From assembly GCA_025267735.1 (NCBI GenBank), contig CM046296.1:25818464-25882463 (forward strand): a DNA stretch of 64,000 bases, given 5' to 3'. Positions 44,319-56,710 of the stretch are shown here, piece by piece. Each line of letters starts with the position of its first letter. The stretch's first letter is position 1. The position numbers were made by a program, and so were the translations under genes. The notes beneath the pieces are model-generated. The model saw nothing but the letters and a program-made list of their open reading frames with translations. It was not told where the DNA came from and made no database searches. This DNA comes from Mactra quadrangularis (taxonomy: Eukaryota; Mollusca; Bivalvia; Venerida; Mactridae).

Positions 44319-46574
44319 GACAAGCAATACTACAAAAAAGAGTAAACAGAATTTGTTTTGAGTTAACTAAACTTTCCAATTAAAACTGCTATTCAAAATA
44401 TCTAAATTCCAAAAAAAAAATTCTATAAATATTGATTATTTAAATAAAACCACTTATTTTCAATAATATTACTCTAAACAAATTCTTTAACATAAACGAA
44501 TACATGTATCTTACTTCTTCAATTGTCTGCAAATTAAATTCAAACTATTCAGTTCAATGTAAAGTTCCTGGTAACCCAGTATTTATAAATTCTAAAAGTA
44601 AATATGGTCTACTTCCTAGTTCAGAAAGTTCAATTACGTTATCATCAATTTCATCCAGATTAAATCTTACTAAGATACATTGTACTTATTTATGTTAATT
44701 AAAATAATTTATTTAAGCAAACAATTGACTAAATTTACAGAACAATGTATTCTAAAACATTCTCATCTTCCTGGAGTATCCAAGTACTATCCGAAAATGA
44801 AATATTTACAATATTTTATTACCAGCTCAAAACTATTAACATTTTTATCAGCTGTCCTCGCTTCTAACCAGTACCGACTTAAAAATTATTATTCAAATCA
44901 TTAGATGTAACCAAACAAGTTCCTACTACCAAAGTAATACAAAAAGAAAATTTATACTTCACATCAAATGTTTGCTCAAATATCCTAATTCAATTTTCAA
45001 AGCATCACCTGACTAAAGCAAATGATCCATTCCATCTTATTACAATAACTACATTTTGTATTTCTGAAAAAATTGATTCTGAAAGCATTTTTAATTATTC
45101 ATATATCACTCTCAGACATGAAAACCAAAACTGATTGTTTAATGCAAAGAAATTTAGAATATAGATTAATCACAACCTTTTGTAGTTAATCAAATGCTTT
45201 AGTCAGATTAAGTTTATTCAATAAATATAATATATTACTTCTAGTATGTATTTATCTGGCTTGTCGAAATATTCATTTAATGTTTTACAATTATTGTACA
45301 TGTACATATATTAAATTCAATAATAAATAAAAGCAAAATTTCAAGTTCCAAATATAGCGAAATATTCCTGAGTATTTCTAATCAAAATTTATTCAAATAA
45401 ATAAATTCAGGGTATATACCTAGAAGTAATATCTACAAAGTACAATAAACAAATTCAATTATTACAAATCAAATAACTGTCATAATCTTCCATGTATGTA
45501 AATTTTTCCTGGTAACCCAGTACTGTTTACAAACAGCCAAGAACTATTTCCTGGTAAGCCAGTTCATCATTAGTCTTGACAAAACTGCATTATGACAAGA
45601 AATGGCATAGGTTATTCTTACATCCTATAGATGGAAGAAAATATACAAAATATTGTTCAATCAATATTCAAGACTGGCTATGACTTCACAGACCACAAGT
45701 ACAATGAGCTTCATGGAAGTCAAATCTGGTTACAGTTTTACAAAGCTTCAATTAAAATCGGCCCAAATTTCTAAAACAAAACACATAAATCCCAAGACAG
45801 CAGAAATACACAAGATTGGTGCCACTTTTAAGATTGCTAGATGGTTTTCATTGAATTATTATTGAACGCAACCAACCATTTACCCAAAGCGGTTGATTGA
45901 CATACATGAATGGATCAAATAGTTCAGCGGTCAACAACAAATGATACAGCACAGATTTATACAGAAGTTGTCACACTAAGAAGCTCTTTGTATTACGGTA
46001 AGTGAACAATGTTTCATACAGGAAACCATAACTTAGGAATGTAAACAAATGTCATCGTATGTTTTGAAACCTGTGTGCAGTTAACAGAAAATATGATAGC
46101 TTTACCTATTGTTCTTTCAAAATTTAAGTGATCATTTAGTATAAATATGTTTTCGCAATAAAACCTTACATTCCTAAATTTGGTTTCCTATATACTTCGA
46201 TCACAGAAAGAAACACAAACAGCAACACACTTAACATAAAACTAATGGTTGAACGTTTCTACAGGTCATAGTGGATTAAATAAATTTCTCTATTATGTAG
46301 ATTGACATCACATCTTTCAGAATATTTTCTGGTAAAACTGTACATCATCTGAAAGTAAAAAGTAAAAAAAAAGCTATTTACAAAATAAATTGGCAATACA
46401 TTTTCATTTGCTTACAATTTCATTCAGTGGTCTCCCAGTAATAGTATGCACCCTGGTTTCCCTAGTACACACAAAAGGCTATATAGATTTCAAGCTGTCA
46501 GTCAAGTCATACCAGGCATTAATGTTATTCACATATCACCTTTAATAACTAATACAGAACACAGCCAATAAAAG
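44319..46574. other. AT-rich intergenic with scattered TCCTGGTAACCCAGT words
   Basis: TTCCTGGTAACCCAGT occurs at about 44567 and 45508, with a variant near 45550, pointing to a worn dispersed repeat. Open frames at 44504-44904 and 45653-45865 have no motif. Confidence 0.35.
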
Positions 46575-48013
46575 TACAACTAGTCACTCAAGTTAAAATC
46601 ACTCAATTAGAGTGTGTCACTTAAAGTACAATTGAATACTTGAAGTACATTCACTTACACAAAGTGTGTCACTAACAGTAAAATCATTTAATACATGTAA
46701 CTCTAAGTAACGATCACTTACACAAAGTGTGTCACTAAAAATATAATCACTTAAAGCGTGTACTCAAATAAACAATCACGTACACAAAGTGTGTCACTAA
46801 AAGTACTACCATTTAAAAAGTTAATACATGTAACTCAAAGTAACAATCACTTACACAAAGTGTGTCACTAAAAGTAAAATCATTTAAAACTTGTAACTCA
46901 AAGTATTACAGTCACTTACACTAAGTGTGTCACTTTAAGTATGATCACATACACAAAGTGTGTCACACAAAGTAACGATTACTTACACAGTGTGTCACTA
47001 GAAGTAAAATCATCTTAAACATGTAACTCAAAGTAATGGTCACTCACTAAAAGTGTGTAACTCAGAGAAAACTATTTAATCTAAGTGTGTTACTTAAATG
47101 TTGTCACTCAAAGTAGCAATCACTTACTAAAAGTGTGTCACTCAAAAAACATTCACTTAAAGTGAGTCAATCAAAGTACAATCACTTATTCAAATGTGTC
47201 ATGCAAAGTAACAATCACTTACTAAAAGTATGTCACCCAAAGAAACATTCACTTACTTAAAGTGTGTCACTTAAAGTAACAATCAGTTACTTAAAGTATG
47301 TCACTCAAAGTAACAATCCTTCACTCAAAGTATGTCACTCAAAGAAACAGTCACTTACTTAAAGTGTGTCACTCAAAGAAACAATCACTAACTCAAAGTG
47401 TGTCACTCAAAGTAACAATCTCTTACTCAAAGCGTGTCACTAAGTACAATTACTTACTCAATGTGTGTGAACAAAAAACAACCAATCACTTAATCCAAGT
47501 TTGTTACTCAAAGTACCGATCACTTACTAAAATTGAGTCAATCAAAGTAACAATCACTTATTCAAAGTGTTTCACTGAAAGTTCAATCACTTTCTGGAAG
47601 TGTGTCACTAAATAACAATCACCTAATCCAAGTGCGTCCAAGCAACATTCACTTAAGTATGTCACTCAAAGTACAATCACTTACTTAAAGTGTGTCACTC
47701 AAAGTACAATCACTTATTCAAAATGTGTCACTCAAAGTACAATCACTTATTCAAAGTGTGTCACTCAAAGTACAATCACTTACTTAAAGTGTGTCACTCA
47801 AAGTACAATCACTTAAAGTGTGTCACTCAAAGTACAATCACTTATTCAAAGTGTGTCACTCAAAGTACAATCACTTAAAGTGTGTCACTCAAAGTACAAT
47901 CACTTACTTAAAGTGTGTCACTCAAAGTACAATCACTTATTCAAAATGTGTCACTCAAAGTACAATCACTTATTCAAAGTGTGTAACTCAAAGTACAAAA
48001 ACTTAAAGTGTAA
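46575..48013. repeat. About 33-bp minisatellite (AAAGTGTGTCACTCAAAGTA)
   Basis: Units of about 33 bp (AAAGTGTGTCACTCAAAGTA followed by CAATCACTTATTC) become more regular to the right; 47640-48000 is almost exact, with some units shortened to about 29 bp. Open frames at 47298-48023 (repeating CHSKYNHL) only reflect the array. The unit contains inverted CACTT/AAGTG words. Confidence 0.85.
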
Positions 48014-48253
48014 ATTGACTTGACTATACCATTTAAATATAATTTACATTCCTTAAATCAATTAACAACACTGCAGTAATAAAACATGGTTTGTCTCAAC
48101 TTACTTAGCACAAGTTATACAGAATGATGACACAGAATGTTGCAAAATTTCAAAATATTTCACTTGGTTTTGAGATGTGTCCTTTTCGCACATGTATAAG
48201 ATAATCCTAAAATTTCCTTGCCCCTTCAACATCAATTAAAAAGTACAACTTAC

Positions 48254-48320
48254 CTAAACAGAGTATGTCATTATCTTTTGATAAATAAATAATCTTTCAT
48301 AATTATCATCATCGTCATAG
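48254..48320 (-). pseudogene. Acidic exon-like segment, copy 1
   Basis: Minus strand: acceptor-like ACTGTCACAG, about 21 codons (YDDDDNYERLFIYQKIMTYS...), then TAG lying exactly against the donor GTAAGTTG. Homologous to 49569-49655 and 50162-50257. The gene, if any, is unknown; the stop suggests decay. Confidence 0.35.
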
Positions 48321-48539
48321 CTGTGACAGTGACCATAGTCTTCATTTTACATCAATATCAGTTCCGTGCTGTAAACAACAAATAAACAAAATGTCAAATC
48401 AAAATGGTGAACATCATAAATAGAGAACAGCTCACTTAACTGTAAATCCTAAGATTTACCAGTACTGAACTAAATCCATAATAAGCAATACTTTTATGTA
48501 AAAATAAACCTTCAATACCTTCATTTAGAAATATCAAAC

Positions 48540-49330
48540 AAATATCCAGTATTTTAATCAGAGGGTATGCACCACTATCAGTTAAATAAAATTAATTAAT
48601 TATTTTTTTAGAAGAATTTAATCAATTTAATATCCAGTATTTAAATCAGAGGGGTCAATGTATTTGCCACTATCAGTTGAAATTTTTTTATTTATAATTA
48701 TTATAGTTGCATTAAATCTATTTAATATCCAGTATTTAAATCAGATGGGTTAATGCATGTGACACCATCAGTTAAATAAAATCTATTAATTATTTTATTT
48801 GTATTTATCCATTAAATATCCAGTATTTAAATCAAAGGGGTTTATGTATTGGCCACTAAGTTAAAAAAAAATAATAATTATTAAAGTTGCATTCAGTCTA
48901 TTTAAAATCGAGTTTTAAATTAGACAGGTTAATCTATGAACCACTATCGGTTAAATAAAATTTAAAAATAACTAAGTTGCATTTATCCATTTAATAATCA
49001 GTATTTAAATCATAAGGGTTTGTGTATTTGCCACTATCAGTTGAATAAAAATTATTAATAATCATATTAGTAGAATTTATCAATTTTATATCCAGTATTT
49101 AAATCAGGTTAATGTATGTGCCACTATCAGTTAAATTAAATCTATTAATTATTTTAGTTGCATCAATCCATTTATTACTCAGTATTTAAATCAGAAGGGT
49201 TAATCTATGAGCCACTATCAGGTGTATAAAATTTATTAATAATTATTCTAGTAGAAGTTAATTCATTTAATATCCAGTATTTAAATTAGAAGGTTAATGC
49301 AGGTGACACTTTCAGTTGAATAAAATTTAT
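48540..49330. repeat. About 90-bp degenerate tandem repeat, about 9 units
   Basis: ATATCCAGTATTTAAATCAG followed by CACTATCAGTTAAATAAAAT recurs at about 48545, 48630, 48730, 48820, 48905, 49000, 49090, 49185 and 49275. It is AT-rich and non-coding, and lies between copies 1 and 2 of the acidic exon-like segment. Confidence 0.8.
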
Positions 49331-49568
49331 TTAAAATTATTAAACGTTCATTATATCAGTTAACTACAGCCTGGTTACTGAAGTGTGGAAAGTATTAATT
49401 GTCTCAGATTACTTTGCACAATCAATACAGAATGATGATAGTTTTGAACTATCTTGAAATATTTCTTGTTTATGATTTTCCCATTTGAACCAAAAATCAT
49501 GGGCCAAACTTTTCATCACTCTTAATTTATAAATAAGTAATAAAAGTATAATAACTAATGAAACTTAC

Positions 49569-49655
49569 ACAGTATATGTATGTCCTTTTCTTGAAAAATT
49601 TTTCTACCTATCATCATTATCATCACCATCATAATTATCATCATCATCGTCGCTG
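49569..49655 (-). pseudogene. Acidic exon-like segment, copy 2
   Basis: Minus strand: AAAACAG acceptor, then SDDDDNYDGDDNDDR and an in-frame TAG, followed by KNFSRKGHTYT up to donor GTAAGTTT. The Asp run is a (GAT)n tract, so it could also be only a microsatellite. Confidence 0.35.
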
Positions 49656-50161
49656 CTGTTTTTAAACTGATGCAAAAAGAAGGGTGAAAAGTGACTATTG
49701 TTTTCTTTGTATACCAAAATAAAATGTGGTGCTGTAAAAAAGAAAACAAAACATAAATACTACATGGAGTACTTCATATGAAGAGGACAGTTCACCTGAC
49801 CATATATTCCAAAGATTCTTCTCACTCCATTAATAAAATGCTTTCAATTCTATGACAAATATGCAGTCAGTACCTGGGTTCAAACCCTAGGCCTATGTAA
49901 TAGAATACTGCAGTTTAGAATTCACAAAGATGTTTCTAACCAGGGTCAAGTTCATAATTTAATTCCAAAATTTCCAAGATATATTTAATATCAATCAACT
50001 GTAAATAAGGCAGATGCCAACAAGTGTGTTGGATGGAAGAAGTTTAGAACTATTTCTAGCTGTGTTCATTAAGTTTGCAATTTGAACCGAAGATTTTTGG
50101 AAATTTTCTATAACCCTTCAAAATAAATTAATAAGTAAATTACAAAGACTATGCAACTTAC

Positions 50162-50257
50162 TTAAATAGTGTGTAGTATGTCATTATCTTTTCTTCTGTG
50201 GAAAACAACCTTAACAATCTTTTATCATCATTACCATCATCATCATCATCATTGTTG
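50162..50257 (-). CDS. Acidic exon-like segment, copy 3 (open), speculative
   Basis: Minus strand: CCAAACAG acceptor, then an open frame NNDDDDDGNDDKRLLRLFST followed by EEKIMTYYTLF, ending at donor GTAAGTTGC. It shares the KIMTY ending with copy 1. It is the only copy of three without a stop. No other exons of such a gene were recognised. Confidence 0.3.
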
Positions 50258-50639
50258 CTGTTTGGAAAATGATGCTAGTAAGAGCATATGGTGACTATAA
50301 TCTTCTTTCCATATCAAAATAAAACAATGGTGCTGTAAAAAACAAATGAACAAAATATAAATATGAAATAGCAAGGTTTTTAAGTGGACAGTTCACTTGA
50401 TTCACCTAAATGTAAAATCTTATGTTTCAGATTTACTTAAAAATATTTAAGTTCAACTGACAATAATTTTTACATAAGCACTTAACTAAATCAATAACAA
50501 GCAAGGGATTCAGGGAGAGTCTGGGTCCCCTATGTCTTGCAAGTTTTACAGCCCATTGGCATGTAGTGTATCATGAATGCAATGTCTTTTGACAACTGAC
50601 TTTCAACAGTAGCCACTTCACCTGTATGTGCAATTTCCA
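50258..50639. other. Flank of the triplicated segment
   Basis: Contains the third copy of a shared block upstream of each acidic segment (GGTGCTGTAAAAAACAAA at about 50330, compare 49730 and 48368). Otherwise nothing. Confidence 0.35.
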
Positions 50640-50950
50640 ATAAAAGATACCATTTCCAGTATCTTTTTTTTTAAACTGGGTTTAACCCTGTGTCAATACA
50701 ATTTATGTAATTTTACGACGTCCAGCGCACCTAACCTAGCTTTCCTGGACCCTTGTCTATAACCAGTAATCACCTACCCTTCCACAAGGCTGGAAACTTC
50801 TCCATATTATCTAATCAATGAAGGAAAATTGACATTATAGTCAAATTTTCATGTAAGGGTATAACCTCCCCGGGTGGGACTCAAACCAGAGCTTAATTCC
50901 TATCTGCAAATCAGTTTAACCATGGCTAGAGATGAGATTTGCCTGCGCCT
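50640..50950 (-). repeat. tRNA-derived SINE, family S, copy 1
   Basis: Minus strand: A-box-like CTAGCCATGGTTAAACTGA (50912-50930), B box GGTTTGAGTCCC (50877-50888), then a body with TATGGAGAAGTTTCC and AGACAAGGGTCCAGGAAAGC, and a tail TGCGCTGGACGTCGTAAAAT. It aligns with 56480-56710 (plus) and partly with 63470-63560. Confidence 0.7.
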
Positions 50951-52834
50951 TCAACTATCAACTATTTCCAGCATCCTCTGGAACTGGTCCACTATTTAAA
51001 AGCTTAGTTCTTAGACAGGCTTTTGAATAAAAGTTTGACAGTACATATGTATAATACTTAGACTGGCTGTTGAATATAGGATAGTCTGTATAAACATAGT
51101 TCCCTTACTGAATAGTGTATATAAATTTCACTATATTCTTAACTGAAAAGAAGATATAAAATGATTCAAACTTACCACTGCACTATTATTATGATTATGA
51201 ATTCATTTATTGCAACCTGGTTAGCTCATGGCCTTGGGCGGTTATGTCACGACCTCTAGACGATACAAATACAATTTCCTACAGCTGAGTATAGAATCTC
51301 TTGATAAGAACATCAGATATCTGCAAATATATGCAAACACCAAAACTTTACTAAGAGAGGAAATGCAACAAGTCACGTATACAGTATGACTTTACTCTTT
51401 ACCTACATTCTGAATTTCAAAGAAAAAAGGAAGCCAATGAAACATGTGCAGTCCACATGTGTAAAGCAACTACAAAAAACTATTTTAATTGACTTTATTA
51501 TAGTGCGTACAAAAAAAAAACGTGTTTTGGTAAACATTAGAAATGAGACAATCCATTTCTGGAGTAGGCAGTAATGAAAATAAAATGTGTGTAATTCATT
51601 GTTACAAAATTAGCATGATGGATACCACCATTTGTTGGTAAATCGTGCTTGTGCTGGTAAAAATCTTTTCCATTACACTAACAACTAAGACAATCGTAAA
51701 ACATAGCACATATATATTTATGTTATTGTCATCCTGAGCGTCCCTCGTAGTGGATTAGTTCATTCTATTGTTATTATAAACAGTGTTTTGTTTTTTTTGT
51801 TCGCACTATAGTCCTTATATTACTAGTAAGTAAACATATAAAAAACTTACGACGTTTATTTTCCTTTATAAATATATCCTTTTTTACAAAACTAACTCAC
51901 AAAACACATCTATTTTCTTCTCCACCTTTCACTAACTAGCCTGATCTTAAAATTAAGCCCGCCGAACCCCTGGTAAAATTTCCGACTGGCGGAGACATTA
52001 GAATTGCGAAAATCCTGGTAAATAATCCTGCCCTATAAATCTCAAGTGACAAACTATTGTCCCGATATTTTTGGCACCAAAACAACTCCCGTGTAGTCTC
52101 CGGTAAATGCAAGGGAAGCTGAACGTAAAAAAACAGCTACTATTTCCTCCTACTTTTCTCACACTGCCCCGAGGGTGGGCCGCGGATTACTTATGACTGG
52201 TGCATTGTAAATACAAGACTTCCCTTTTTAGGTTTTAATCATGTTCATATATTCTGGCTATCCTTCCAAGCAGAATCATCCTGACATATCTAGATTTACT
52301 TATGTAGAGTAAGATACATGTATAAAATGGATGAGTAAACAGCTATATGTAATTGTAGATTCGGATCAATTTTATTTAACTGGTACGGGCGCATACATTA
52401 ACCCCGCTTATTTAAATACAACATTATTTCTGCACTCACTATCGAGAATTAAAATCATCGCCCCTGACAGTTGAATAAAATATACCAAAGCGATCAACGA
52501 TAGCAGACTATAGATATTACAAGGACAGATGCTCTTTTATTTCAGGAACTCATTTACAGACTGATGTAAACATTACCCTTAAGTACCATCAAGATTGACT
52601 TTTAATACACCAGTATGACTTGTACAATATATTTAAAAAAATCCCCAGCGAAATTGGACGCATAATACAGATACCGTCATATGATAATTATGACATTTGC
52701 AAAATATTATGTGCAAATTGAAAGTCTGCAATTTCAACTACTACTCTTGATTTCATTGTATTATTTCTAACACAATACAGTAATGTGGCTTGGTATAATC
52801 CAGTGAAAGTGATAACCAAAAATAAATGCTTTTT
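50951..52834. other. Intergenic; GC-richer patch at 51955-52200
   Basis: The patch has CCCGCCGAACCCC, a TATA-like CCTATAAATCTC (about 52031) and CCGAGGGTGGGCCGCGG. It could be a promoter, possibly for a minus-strand transcript through the acidic exon-like copies, but there is no direct support. Confidence 0.3.
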
Positions 52835-53030
52835 AGTAAAGTCCCGCTATAAAGACCACCTTAGTGTTTGCAAGAGCATGCGATGTTTGGCGAGTTTTAA
52901 GTATCAAATGGATTCAATTGACAATTTTAAAGGTGTTTAAGTCCTAAATGCTTATTTTAAGAAGAACAAAATGTTTCTACATAAAGAACATCTCGCCGTT
53001 GTTAATAATTCTAAGAGTGGAACTTATTTA
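52835..53030. mobile_element. pogo/Tigger-like MITE, diverged copy
   Basis: Begins AGTAAAGTCCCGCTATAAAG. Internally it shares TTAAGTCCTAAATGCTTA and AAGAAGAA with 5443-5608. The right end (AAGAGTGGAACTTATTTACC) is an eroded inverted terminal repeat. Confidence 0.5.
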
Positions 53031-55451
53031 CCCTTTGAAAAATGCATTGAAAATAAAACGGGGGCTTTAAGGTGGCAAAAATTAAATAGAGATAAAAAAT
53101 CGTCAAATGTTCATGTTTGATTTGTTAAGAAATATATTTACAAAATAGCCGAGATACACTGAAGTTCGACATCCATATTCCTTGCTTATATCACAGGCAC
53201 AGATGCGTGTAGCTTTTATGAAACATGACTCTCACTGCGATACTGCAAACATTAAGACTTATGTTTTATTCGGAAAACTTGAACTACAGATTTCAAGTAT
53301 TAAGCGGTGATTTCATTTTATTAAAAAACCCCGCAGCGGTTATTTCCCTTTAACAAATAAATAACGCGTGACATTACCGCTGTGAGGAGTTCGTTACATT
53401 TTTTTTGTTTTTAAGTATTGGAGAAAATAAATGAATAAATATCATACTTGTACATACAGTTTTCTGTATGTTTTGTTGCTACAAATTGGGAAAATTAACT
53501 GTTTCATATCACTCTTGATATTGTGAAATTTGCTGCAATATTAGAAAACAATTAATACTAGCTGTTAGTTAGTATTTATATATGATGTTCATCTATTCCC
53601 TATAGATGCAATGAATTAGATTATTAAATCGATATTTTAATGAGCCGGAGATTTAGAAAATAAATAGTTACATCGACCATTCTTTGAAGTAATTTCAAAG
53701 TAATAGTGTGGCATTGCATACTATTAAAAACATGAAAACAACTATTGAAATACTGAATTACTTCCAAATTTCAGAACGGTGTGAAATTTGATTCTTGAAG
53801 AATATTGACATTTATTTTATGCATATCTAACGGTTGCTAGAATTAAAAAAAAGGTGTTAATATAAATATTTGATAAAACATGAATGCGCCGTTCTTTAAA
53901 AAACAGTTCAAGCTATTTAAATCAATTCCATACTTCAAAAACTCAATTTAACGGCTGTCGAGTTTGCAATTTATCATATTTTGCTAGAAAATACAAATAA
54001 ACACATGCGTTCATTCCTTGGAATATCTTTGACATCATTCTGACTTAAAGATAACAAAATTGAATTCAGCAGATGTTAATTAAAACTACTGATTATTATT
54101 TTGTAATAATTTTGATAGATGTTATATGAAATTTCACACAAAATATGATAAATTTCAATATTTCAAAAGAAATGCTGATACTGTATACTTCCAGGAAGAA
54201 GAACACACGATGCAGCTATGTAATATTTTAGGTAAAATCAAATATACTTATTCTTTAAGGTATTTTATACAAAGATGTAAGCTAACATATCAAGAACAAC
54301 AACAGCAAAAAACCACAGACCTACCACACGTTAAACCGAAGAGGGGGCTTTTTTAGATTTTTAAAATTTTGTTATAAAAGGGGCACCACAAACAAATGTA
54401 TTTTCACCTTGGAACTGACATAGATTGTCTTATTAGCATATATACTTAACGAAACATATCCCGAAAATACCCCGAACTCAATATTGTAGGAATGATTTAT
54501 TTTTCAACATTTGAGTCTGATCAATAACATAAATCTATATATGACCCATACTGTCGTCTGCTTGCATGGTTTTATGCTACTTTATTGATGCAAAACTGGT
54601 TTTGTCGTGCATACGTAGATATGGGAAGATTTCTAACTGCTTTGATTTAACAGAAAATTAGCAATTAGAAATCTTATCCTGCAGGTGACGCACCGCTTTC
54701 TCGTTCGTAAAGCGACATTCAAGACATTTCTTGATTTTTTCGTAAGTTCGAAAACCATGCAAGCAGACGACAACATAGTTTTATACATATTTCCATTAAT
54801 GATCGGAAAAAAATGTTGAAAAAAATCAAAAACATTGAAATTGGGGTACTTAGAAGTTTCGTTAAGTATAATTCCACTTTAGAATTAACACGAAAAAGCA
54901 TTATTCAAAGTAAAATTACATGTGATATGAATTATCAATTTTCCGTATAATTGTATTTACTCAAGAACATTTGGAGGTCAATCTATGTGTTTTAGACGAA
55001 TACAATTTTCAAGTTTCTTAATAACATGACAACATCAAGCATATGTATCAGACAGAAATGAAATTGACCGGAAATGACATTTAGACATGTCTGTTAGATA
55101 AAAAGGAAATATTGATGTATTGCATGTCAAATATGGTAATTGTTTCGTCTGGGGTGTTGTGCAACACGTTACACCAACCATCAATCAACTATCCCTAAGA
55201 GTCATTGGTAATATAGATAATAATCTAACCAAGTGATGGACATACTAGTCATGTTACTGTGTTGTACTGAAAACCTCTTAGAAAGACGGTTCATATGTTG
55301 CCATCAACTTGTATGGTTACCTATGGTTTACTTGCTTTGCTTGTAATTTCAGGTCGAACAAACATTTCGAAGAGTATAATAGCATAACTTTCTTACACCC
55401 CAATGACGTGATGCCGTGACGCTTCTTACAGCAATTAATAAATGCAAAAAT
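53031..55451. other. AT-rich intergenic, nothing recognised
   Basis: The open frame at 54126-54356 (plus) is rich in Lys and Gln and resembles no family I know. No splice support. Confidence 0.4.
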
Positions 55452-55686
55452 GTATAGTGCGAAAAGCTTGACCCCGATCTGACCTTTCACATTTGCACGT
55501 AATAATTATCTACAAATATCCCGACAAAAATCAGTACCACGCCTATTCTACACTTCGGCAAGTAACGTTTTATTCAAAATGTGTATACTCCGATATCGGT
55601 ATTGAGCACTAATACTACATTTGTATTCAATATAACGAATATTCTTGCATAAAGGTCAGATCAGGGTCAAACTTTACGCACAATAC
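55452..55686. mobile_element. Inverted-repeat MITE-like element, 235 bp
   Basis: The left arm (GTATAGTGCGAAAAGCTTGA, then CCCCGATCTGACCTT) is inverted at 55652-55686 (AAGGTCAGATCAGGG..., ending GCACAATAC) with a few mismatches over about 36 bp. Non-coding core. Confidence 0.55.
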
Positions 55687-56479
55687 GTGTGAATCATTTT
55701 ATAATGTATGTACATGAAGACTCTACATGTATACTGCTTTGTTATTAATTTGTCCAACCAGTTAAAACAATAAACGTAAATCATGGATATTTATTCCTCG
55801 CATATATTTATAGACAACAGCGCTACAGTTTCGTACTAGACGTAGTTAATTTAAAGTTTCATTGATCTTATTAGGTTTGATGCTTTAAGACTTTGTAATT
55901 TTATCAACTTGTCTGAGTTTGTTTATTATTTCTCTTTGTTCGACAACGCAATGTATTTATCATGATAAAGACACTCATACATCATTTAAAACTCATTTTA
56001 TTGACAATGTCCTCATCAATTCATTCCCTAGACGAGGCTATGCAGTAAGCTGTACATCAATTGTTTATGTAAAACACACATTTTAATGTTTGATCTAAGC
56101 CATTGTTTACTAAGCGCCTATCTAAATAGTGATGCGTTAACTAATCTCTGGGTGATCTAACTTATAAAGTTAACTGCAACTTGTGATTATTACTGTCAAT
56201 TACATATCTCTGTTCAGACAAAAAGAGTCAAACCCCATTATAAGAATTATAGTCATGGCATTGTATTTTAGCTAGCTTTAATGGCTACATGTTTCGATCC
56301 CACTTGTTGCACGAATTTTAACGGGTTATAATTATACAGTAATAATGCTTTTTGATAGCAGTGAAACATTACATTACACGCTGCTTTTTTATGAGATTGC
56401 TTAGTTATATTTGTTGTCTTGTTTTAAATTACATCGTTATATTAAATAGATATATATATTTTCAAGTTCAGTCTTGATA
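55687..56479. other. AT-rich intergenic, nothing recognised
   Basis: No supported feature. Confidence 0.4.
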
Positions 56480-56710
56480 ACACATAACAGAGGGCGAAGA
56501 ATCATACCCTGGACGGTTACGTCCATGAACATTTGACAATAAAGTATATTTTCCTCTATTTATGAGGTATATGGAGAAGTTACCTTGTGGTAAGGTATAT
56601 GGGTACTGGTTACAGACAAGGGTCCAGGAAAGCTTTGCCAGGTGCGCTGACCGCTGTAAAATAACCTAAATTGTGTTTGCTCGGCGTTAAATTTAGTTTA
56701 AAATACCAAA
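56480..56710 (+). repeat. SINE, family S, copy 2
   Basis: On the plus strand it shares ATATGGAGAAGTTACCTTGT and ACAAGGGTCCAGGAAAGC with the reverse complement of 50640-50950, and the tail GTGCGCTGACCGCTGTAAAA with TTGTGTTTGCTCGGCGTTAAA. The tRNA-like head is eroded. Confidence 0.65.

Noticed and set aside
47298..48023. Repeat protein (CHSKYNHL repeats)
   Set aside because: The frames shift between units and the array is a short-unit minisatellite. No start context or splice sites.
54126..54356. Small protein gene with a Gln run
   Set aside because: No family resemblance, no splice or promoter support. The Gln run comes from a CAA/CAG tract.
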